Origin: Amycolatopsis aidingensis
Lineage (GTDB): Bacteria; Actinomycetota; Actinomycetes; Mycobacteriales; Pseudonocardiaceae
Assembly (NCBI RefSeq): GCF_018885265.1
Contig: NZ_CP076538.1
Span: forward strand, 62,001 to 126,000
Direction of reading: 5' to 3'
Length of the DNA: 64,000 nt
In this document: positions 58,606 through 64,000 of the stretch, piece after piece
How positions within the stretch are numbered: the stretch's first letter is position 1
How the letters are laid out: each line of letters starts with the position of its first letter
The notes under the pieces: model-generated
Database searches by the model: none
What the model was told of the DNA's origin: nothing
What the model saw: the letters and a program-made list of their open reading frames with translations, nothing else
Made by a program: the position numbers and the translations under genes

Positions 58606-59375
58606 GCGCGGCGCAGCGCGAACTCGAACAGGCGTTGCGGCAGCAGGGTCTTCAGCCGCGGCACCCAGCAGGCCCCGCGCCCGGCGCCGTACCGCCCGCG
58701 CGGTGACCTGCTCGCCGCGATCCGCCGGATCAGCTCCGCCACCTTGCCAGGGTCCTCGCCGCGCCGCAGTGCGCGGTGCAGGGTGTGGTGGGCGCTCTCC
58801 CGCGGGCCGTCGTAGTCCGCGATCCGGCTCTCGACCGCGGGTGCGGCGGCCAGCACCCCGGTGCGGAACGCGCCCGGCTCGACCAGGGAGACCGCGATCC
58901 CCAGATGCCACACCTCCTGGCGCAGCGCCTCGGTGTAGCGGGCCAGCGCGGCCTTGCTCGCCGCGTAGAAGCCCTCGCCCGGCTCGCCGACCCACGCCGC
59001 CAGCGAACCGACGTTGACGATCCGGCCCGCCCGGCGGGCGCGCATCCCGGGCAGCACGGCGTTGGTGACCCGTACCGTGCCGAGGAAGTTGGCCTCCAGC
59101 ACCTCCTGCGCCTGGGCGGGGGTGACCTCCTCCGCGAACCCCTCGCACATCACCCCGGCGTTGTTCACCAGCACGTCGATCCGGCCGACTCTCTCGACGC
59201 AGCGGCGAACCGACTCCGCGGACCGGACGTCCAGCTCCAGCATCTCCACCCCGTCCCCGGCCGGGCGCGGGTGGCGGGAGGTGCCGAACACCCTGGCGCC
59301 GTGCTCGGCGAAGGCCAGTGCGGTGGCCCGGCCGATCCCGGAGGAGGCTCCGGTGACCAGCACGGTGATCGGCAT
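58587..59375 (-). CDS. Short-chain dehydrogenase/reductase
   Basis: A 262-residue classical SDR. TGASSGIGRAT at 8-18, Asp49 in ELDVR, NNAGVM at 71-76, catalytic Ser124, Tyr137 and Lys141 (FYAASKAA), then EPGAFRTGVL. A C-terminal extension ending RRAYRLPR is as in the retinol-dehydrogenase-like SDRs. ATG at 59375. Substrate unknown. Confidence 0.92.
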   Translation of the reverse strand: MPITVLVTGASSGIGRATALAFAEHGARVFGTSRHPRPAGDGVEMLELDVRSAESVRRCVERVGRIDVLVNNAGVMCEGFAEEVTPAQAQEVLEANFLGTVRVTNAVLPGMRARRAGRIVNVGSLAAWVGEPGEGFYAASKAALARYTEALRQEVWHLGIAVSLVEPGAFRTGVLAAAPAVESRIADYDGPRESAHHTLHRALRRGEDPGKVAELIRRIAASRSPRGRYGAGRGACWVPRLKTLLPQRLFEFALRRAYRLPR

Positions 59376-59396
59376 GGGTTACTCCCGTCCTTGCGG

Positions 59397-59732
59397 TCAG
59401 CCGCCGCGCGGCGCGTACATGATGATCGCCATCCCGGCCAGGCAGACCAGGGCACCGATGATGTCGAAGCGGTCCGGGCGGTAGCCGTCGGCGACCATCC
59501 CCCAGGCGATCGAACCGGCGACGAAGATGCCCCCGTAGGCGGCGAGGATGCGGCCGAAGTGGGCGTCCGGCTGGAAGGTGGCGACCACCCCGTACAGGCC
59601 CAGCGCGATCATTCCGGCGCCGATCCAGATCCAGCCCCGGTGCTCGCGGATGCCCTGCCAGACCAGCCAGGCGCCGCCGATCTCCAGTACCGCGGCGACC
59701 AGGAACAGCGCGATGGATCGAAGGACGAGCAT
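59397..59732 (-). CDS. UPF0060 (YnfA-like) membrane protein
   Basis: A 111-residue protein with four transmembrane helices (about 4-24, 33-52, 63-82, 91-107). The family signature [20 protein letters not shown] and [20 protein letters not shown], then [20 protein letters not shown] is intact. It is related to SMR-like transporters; function unproven. It lies 21 bp upstream of the SDR gene, same strand, so may share its transcript. Confidence 0.94.
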   Translation of the reverse strand: MLVLRSIALFLVAAVLEIGGAWLVWQGIREHRGWIWIGAGMIALGLYGVVATFQPDAHFGRILAAYGGIFVAGSIAWGMVADGYRPDRFDIIGALVCLAGMAIIMYAPRGG

Positions 59733-59759
59733 GGGAGCCGGATCCTATCCGCCAAGCTC

Positions 59760-60245
59760 CGCGTACCGGCGCAGGTACGCGCGGCATTCGACAATGCCGA
59801 GATCCGGCACTGGCACCGGCGGCGATTCGATTCCACCGCAGAGGCCGCGGAGTGGATCGAGGGCTGGCCCGCACAGTGGGTGGCCGAGACGGGGCCAGCT
59901 GGGCGATCACCGATGACGCGTTGGTGGGCCAGGTCGGGCTGCGGAACATCGACCTGGCGACCGGCTGTGCCGCCCTGTCCTACTGGGTGGTTCCTGCCGC
60001 GCGGGGCGGCAAGGTCGCCACCCGCGCGGTGCGGGCGCTCACCGGGTGGTGCTTCGGGGAGCTCGGCCTGCGGCGTCTGGAGATACCGCATTCCGCCGAA
60101 AACGAGGCGTCCTTGCCGGGTGGCAACCGCACTCGGCTTCCCGCTGGAGGGGATCCCGCGGGGCGCGCTGCCGCACCAGGACGGCTGGCACGACATGCAC
60201 CTGCACGCGAGGGTAACGGGTGCCCCGGCCGGAGAGCCGACCTGA
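59760..60245 (+). pseudogene. GNAT-family acetyltransferase pseudogene with two frameshifts and missing 5' end
   Basis: Coding similarity moves between frames. Segment 1 (AAFDNAEIRHWHRRRFDSTA, EWIEGWPAQWVAETG) reads in one frame. Segment 2 (ASWAITDDALVGQVGLRNID, YWVVPAARGGKVATRAVRA, ENEAS) is in another, after a one-base loss near 59891-59894. Segment 3 (CRVATALGFPLEGIPRGALP, HQDGWHDMHLHARV) returns to the first after a one-base gain near 60113. Together they make a GNAT fold, including the Val-x-Pro-x-x-Arg-Gly acetyl-CoA motif, partly altered. The N-terminal start region is not found. Sequencing error is possible for one shift, less for both. Confidence 0.75.
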
Positions 60246-60277
60246 ATTCGTCGGGGTGGGCGGCTATCGTGTCGAGT

Positions 60278-60625
60278 ATGACCGCAGCGGCCGGAAACCC
60301 GTTCGAGGAGTCTCCGGTGCCCGACCTGCCTCCGGAGACAACACCTACCGCCATCCGCGACGCCCTGATCGACGAGGAGCGCGCACAGTTCGAGGTGGCC
60401 TACCGGGAGGCGCTGGCTGAGGCCGCCGAAACACTGGATCTGACCCGGGTACTGGATGTGCTGCGCAACTACCATCGCATTGCCTGGCTGACCCAGCGGC
60501 AAGGTCCGGACGCCCACCGGCGCATGCTGGACAAGGCCGCGCACATCGTGCGTACCGGTAACAACCCGGGCGCACGGTCGTTCGAAGACATGCGCGCGGT
60601 GATCGACAGACGTCTCGGCAGCTAG
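60278..60625 (+). CDS. DUF6247-like putative antitoxin
   Basis: A 115-residue protein from ATG 60278 (MTAAAGNPFEESPVPDLPPE). It has an Ala/Glu-rich helical middle (RDALIDEERAQFEVAYREAL, TRVLDVLRNYHRIAWLTQRQ). Such proteins sit directly upstream of RelE/ParE-like toxins in actinobacteria. Here the next gene begins at the first base after the stop. Antitoxin role is inferred from this arrangement; a DNA-binding segment is not obvious. Confidence 0.7.
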   Translation: MTAAAGNPFEESPVPDLPPETTPTAIRDALIDEERAQFEVAYREALAEAAETLDLTRVLDVLRNYHRIAWLTQRQGPDAHRRMLDKAAHIVRTGNNPGARSFEDMRAVIDRRLGS

Positions 60626-60880
60626 GTGTACCGAATCGTTCCGGACGACCAGGCGGTCGACCAGGTCGAAGCCCTACCCGACGACGCCCTGCCGGCCTTT
60701 GCCGAAGCTCTGGCCGTACTCGAACTGACACCGGGCAACGGTCGCCCCTACAACGCCGAGCTTCCGGACGGTCCGATGCGCGAGCTGGTATTCGGCCAGG
60801 ATGCACAGGGCACGGTCACCTACCTGGTACTTGAGGAACAGCGGGAGGTGCACATCCTGCTCGTCCAATGGCTCGGGTAA
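60626..60880 (+). CDS. RelE/ParE-fold putative toxin
   Basis: An 84-residue protein beginning with GTG immediately after the upstream TAG. The pattern YRIVPDDQAVDQVEALPDDA, LPAFAEALAVLELTPGNGRP, MRELVFGQDAQGTVTYLVLE and REVHILLVQWLG is that of the RelE/ParE fold (two helices followed by strands). No unambiguous catalytic residue set can be assigned, so RNase or gyrase targeting is open. Confidence 0.7.
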   Translation: MYRIVPDDQAVDQVEALPDDALPAFAEALAVLELTPGNGRPYNAELPDGPMRELVFGQDAQGTVTYLVLEEQREVHILLVQWLG

Positions 60881-60937
60881 AGGGCTCGGGTAGGGAACTG
60901 TCGCCCCACCTCGCTCGAACGCGTTAGGTTCGATGGC

Positions 60938-63061
60938 GTGACGAGCACGCACCAGCACACCTGCACGCTGTGCGAGGCGACCTGCGGGATCACGGTCACG
61001 GTGGACGGCGACCGGGTCACCGGCATCCGCGGCGACGAGCACGATCCCTTCTCCCGCGGCTACATCTGCCCCAAGGCCACCGCGCTCGCCGATGTGCACC
61101 ACGACCCGGACCGGCTGCGCCACCCGCTGATCAAGCAGGGCGATGGCTGGCGCGAGGCGAGCTGGGAAGAGGCATTCGACCTGGTGGCGCGGCGGCTGAA
61201 GGAGATCCGGCGCGCACATGGCAAGGACGCCGTGGCCACCCACCTCGGCAACCCTGGTGCGCATAACCTCGGCATCCTGCTGTACGGACTGCCGTTCCTG
61301 CGCGGGCTGGGCAGCCGCAACGCCTACTCCAGCCACTCGGTGGACGGGCTGCCGCATCTGCTCGCCGCCCAGCAGCTGTTCGGCCACCAGCTGCTCATCC
61401 CGGTACCCGACCTGGACCGCACCGACCTGCTGATCTGCCTGGGGGCCAACCCGGCGGTCTCGCACGGCAGCTTCCTGACCGCGCCGAACATCAAGGCCCG
61501 GCTGAAGGGGATCCGGGAACGCGGTGGCCGGGTGGTGCTGATCGACCCCCGGCGGACCGAGAGCGCCGCGCACGCCAGCGAGCACCTGTTCATCCGGCCC
61601 GGTACCGACGCGATCCTGCTGCTGGCCATGATGCGGGTGCTGTTCGCCGAGGATCTGGTGCGTCCCGGCAGGCTGGCGGCCCGGCTGGACGGCATCGCCG
61701 AGCTGCGCGCGGCCGCCGAGGACTATCCCCCGGAGGTCGCCGCCGAGGTCACCGGCGTCCCCGCCGAGCGCATCCGCGAGCTGGCCCGCGAGCTGGCGCG
61801 CACCCCGCGGGCGGTGGTCTACGGCCGGATCGGGGTGACCACCCAGGAGTTCGGCGGCCTGGCGGCCTGGCTGCTGGTGGTGCTGAACGCGCTCACCGGG
61901 CATCTGGACGAACCCGGCGGCTCGATGTTCGGCACCCCCGCGGTGGACCTGATCGGCCTGGCCAAACCCGGTAGCTTCGGCACCTTCCGCAGCCGGGTGC
62001 GCGGGCTGCCCGAGTTCGGCGGGGAGCTACCGGTGGCCGCGCTGGCCGAGGAGATCGACACTCCGGGCGCGGGGCGGGTGCGCGCGCTGCTCACCGTCGC
62101 GGGCAACCCGGTGCTGTCCGCGCCGAACGGCGCCCGGCTGGACGAGGCACTGCCGAAGCTGGACTTCATGGTCGCGATCGACTTCTACCTGAACGAGACC
62201 ACCCGGCACGCCGACGTGATCCTGCCGCCGACCGCGCACCTCGAGCGTTCGCACTACGAGCTGGCGCTGGCCGCGCTGTCCGTGCGGAATGTGGCCAAGT
62301 ACGCCCCGCCGATCTTCCGGCGCGGCCGGGACCAGCGGCACGACTGGGAGATCTGCCTCGAGCTGGCCAGCCGCATCCTCGGCGGCGGTAAGCTGCTGCG
62401 CCTGCTCGGCCGGGGCGGGCCGGAGGCCATGCTGGCGCTCGGGCTGCGCGCGGGCCCATACGGCCTGCGCCGCGGGCTGGGTGGCCTTTCCCTGCGGAAG
62501 CTGCGCGGGTGGCCGCACGGCGTGGACCTCGGCCCGCTGCGCCGGATGCTGCCAGGGCGCCTGCCAGGCAAGGGCGGGCGGATCGACCTCGCCCCGCGTA
62601 CCTATCTTGACGACCTGCCGCGGTTGCGGGAACGGCTTGCCGCCGCGCGGCAGACCGACGAGCTGGTGCTGATCGGCAGGCGGCAGCTGCGCAGCAACAA
62701 CTCCTGGATGCACAACAGCAGGCGGCTGGTGAAGGGCAAACCCCGGTGCACCCTGCTGGTGCATCCGGAGGACGCGCGCAGCCGGGGGCTCGCCGAGGGT
62801 GACCTGGCCACGCTGTCCTCGGCGGTCGGCGAGATCACGGTGCCGGTCGAGCTCACCGACTCGGTGATGCGCGGGGTGGTCAGCCTGCCGCACGGCTGGG
62901 GGCACGGCCGGGAGGGCACCCGGCTGCGGGTGGCCGCCGAGCACGCCGGGGTCAGCGTCAACGACGTCACCGACGACGCCTTCGTGGACGGGCTGACCGG
63001 CACCGCCGCCTTCTCCGGGGTCCGGGTACGGCTGCGCGCCGGTACCGACTCCCGGCGGTAG
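60938..63061 (+). CDS. Molybdopterin-dependent oxidoreductase with N-terminal [4Fe-4S] site (Fdh/Nar-like)
   Basis: A 707-residue Mo-bisMGD enzyme. GTG at 60938. The iron-sulfur ligands are Cys9, Cys12, Cys16 and Cys44 (CTLCEATC, then YICPKA). Molybdopterin domain motifs: HLGNPGAHNLG, LLICLGANPAVSHG, VVLIDPRRTESAAHA, VILPPTAHLERSHYELA. The C-terminal molydopterin dinucleotide-binding beta barrel covers about 590-700: LRSNNSWMHNSRRLVKGKPR, SVNDVTDDAFVDGLTGTAAF. No separate iron-sulfur or membrane subunit is adjacent, so the electron partner is unknown. It is probably cytosolic: no Tat signal. Confidence 0.92.
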   Translation: MTSTHQHTCTLCEATCGITVTVDGDRVTGIRGDEHDPFSRGYICPKATALADVHHDPDRLRHPLIKQGDGWREASWEEAFDLVARRLKEIRRAHGKDAVATHLGNPGAHNLGILLYGLPFLRGLGSRNAYSSHSVDGLPHLLAAQQLFGHQLLIPVPDLDRTDLLICLGANPAVSHGSFLTAPNIKARLKGIRERGGRVVLIDPRRTESAAHASEHLFIRPGTDAILLLAMMRVLFAEDLVRPGRLAARLDGIAELRAAAEDYPPEVAAEVTGVPAERIRELARELARTPRAVVYGRIGVTTQEFGGLAAWLLVVLNALTGHLDEPGGSMFGTPAVDLIGLAKPGSFGTFRSRVRGLPEFGGELPVAALAEEIDTPGAGRVRALLTVAGNPVLSAPNGARLDEALPKLDFMVAIDFYLNETTRHADVILPPTAHLERSHYELALAALSVRNVAKYAPPIFRRGRDQRHDWEICLELASRILGGGKLLRLLGRGGPEAMLALGLRAGPYGLRRGLGGLSLRKLRGWPHGVDLGPLRRMLPGRLPGKGGRIDLAPRTYLDDLPRLRERLAAARQTDELVLIGRRQLRSNNSWMHNSRRLVKGKPRCTLLVHPEDARSRGLAEGDLATLSSAVGEITVPVELTDSVMRGVVSLPHGWGHGREGTRLRVAAEHAGVSVNDVTDDAFVDGLTGTAAFSGVRVRLRAGTDSRR

Positions 63062-63153
63062 CGGGCAGCGGACCGGGATACCGCACGCGTCGTAACGGAA
63101 GAGTCGCCTGGCGACGGATACGCGTGGCGGCGTTCGAAGGGTAACTTTCAGGG

Positions 63154-64000
63154 GTGTTCCCTGGCAGACGGCAGCTCGGCGACGTGCTCCGCACGCTCGT
63201 GCTGGCGGGCTTCGTGCTCGGTGCCACCACCATGGCCGCCCGGCAGCAGCCGGACGCGCGGGCGCTGGACCTGGTCGGGTACGGCTGGCTGGTGGCCACC
63301 GCGCTGCCGCTGCTGGCCTGCCGCCGGTACCCGTTGCTGGCGTTCGCGGTCAGTTCGGTGCTCGCGCTGACCTACTACTGGTCCGGTTATCCCGGTGGCC
63401 CCGCGATCGTGCTGCCTGGGGCCGCGCTGTTCGTGCTGACCAGGGTGCGCGGTCCGGCCACCGCCAGCATCGCGGGCGCTGCCCTGCTGGTCGCCCTGTA
63501 CCTGGTGCACGCGGGCAGCAGCGGGGACTGGCTGCCACCGCTGCCCGCGGCCGGGCTGGTCGCCGGGGTCGCCGCGGTGGTCGGGATCGGCACCGCGCTG
63601 CGGCACCGCAGGGCCGCCCAGCGAGCCACCCGCGAGCAGCAGGCCGAGCATGCGCAGCGGCTCGCCGAGCAGGACCGGTTGCGGGTCGCCCGCGAGGTGC
63701 ACGATGTGGTCGCGCACAGCCTCGCGATGATCAACGTGCAGGCCGGAGTGGCCGCGCATGTCGCCGACCGCAGGCCGGAGGAGGCCCGTAAGGCGTTGCA
63801 GCACATCAAGGAGGCGAGTGCGGAGGCACTGACCGACCTGCGCGCCACGCTGGAGGTGCTGCGCGGCGGCGACCGCAAGGAGGGAACGGCCGAACCCTCG
63901 GCCAGCCTGCGGCATATCGCCGAACTGATCGACCACGCGCAGGCCGTCGGGATCGATGTCTACGTGCGCGGCGAGCCGGGGGAGCTGCCACCGGACGTGG
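63154..64000 (+). CDS. NarL/DesK-type sensor histidine kinase (3' truncated by window)
   Basis: The frame opens with GTG at 63154 and runs off the window, giving 282 residues. Residues 8-150 form several membrane helices (VLRTLVLAGFVLGATTMAA, ATASIAGAALLVALYLVHAG, AAGLVAGVAAVVGIGTALRH). The HisKA_3 dimerisation motif DRLRVAREVHDVVAHSLAMI has His183 as the phosphoacceptor, followed by ALTDLRATLEVLRGG. The ATPase domain lies beyond the end. A LuxR-type response regulator is expected downstream. Confidence 0.88.
   Translation, partial: MFPGRRQLGDVLRTLVLAGFVLGATTMAARQQPDARALDLVGYGWLVATALPLLACRRYPLLAFAVSSVLALTYYWSGYPGGPAIVLPGAALFVLTRVRGPATASIAGAALLVALYLVHAGSSGDWLPPLPAAGLVAGVAAVVGIGTALRHRRAAQRATREQQAEHAQRLAEQDRLRVAREVHDVVAHSLAMINVQAGVAAHVADRRPEEARKALQHIKEASAEALTDLRATLEVLRGGDRKEGTAEPSASLRHIAELIDHAQAVGIDVYVRGEPGELPPDV

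Noticed and set aside
1..64000. tRNA, rRNA or integrase-associated attachment sites
   Set aside because: No cloverleaf, rRNA-like sequence, integrase or transposase was recognised anywhere in the window.

Overview
The window is high-GC actinobacterial chromosome, most likely from a Pseudonocardiaceae member such as Amycolatopsis or a close relative. The reasons are third-position GC codon use throughout, frequent GTG starts, XRE-DUF5753 and DUF397 regulators, WXG100-type proteins, an LAQTG surface protein and several families of intergenic palindromic repeats. I saw no rRNA, tRNA, CRISPR array, transposase or integrase gene. The first and last genes (a LuxR-type regulator and a sensor kinase) are cut by the window edges.

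Layout. 1-4.4 kb is a putative conflict/cell-death locus: an NB-ARC/TPR (NLR-like) protein with an N-terminal amyloid-like motif, and a small helical protein with the matching motif at its C-terminus. Between them lies a CDP-glycerol-transferase-like gene that contains four copies of a 7-nt repeat. 4.4-12.6 kb holds cell-envelope and housekeeping genes (FKBP isomerase, fatty acid desaturase, secreted penicillin-acylase family enzyme, Cys/Met PLP enzyme, thioester-domain adhesin, patatin). 12.7-15.2 kb is a four-gene cassette resembling a type VII secreted pore-forming effector with a membrane PH-like partner. A second, independently diverged copy of this cassette lies at 51.7-55.3 kb with almost the same gene spacing. 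15.3-24.6 kb is a FadR/GntR-controlled catabolic operon (peptide-type ABC importer, aldehyde dehydrogenase, SDR, amidase) with a clear FadR-type operator. 24.7-26.8 kb holds two CitE/malyl-CoA-lyase-like genes.

27-34.6 kb carries small oxidoreductases, an ALO-type FAD oxidase facing a PLP amino acid aldolase, and a TetR regulator divergent from a GH1 beta-glucosidase/MFS pair. 34.6-38.4 kb is a repeat-rich gap followed by an XRE-TPR regulator, two small unknown proteins and an APH-like kinase. 38.7-43.4 kb is an osmoprotectant-type (OpuC/ProU) ABC operon and a TauD dioxygenase. 43.4-51.5 kb has a TM0106-like nuclease, an SDR, UDP-glucose dehydrogenase, a gamma-glutamyltransferase, an FAD protein and a PASTA protein. 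55.4-57.5 kb is an ECF sigma-factor operon. 57.5-60.9 kb has an XRE/DUF397 pair, an SDR, a UPF0060 protein, a frameshifted GNAT pseudogene and a toxin-antitoxin pair. 61-64 kb holds a molybdopterin oxidoreductase and a NarL-type sensor kinase.

The two most interesting systems are the amyloid-motif NLR/effector pair and the duplicated type VII effector/membrane-partner cassette. Functional statements are inferred from motifs visible in the translated sequence; no database search was possible.
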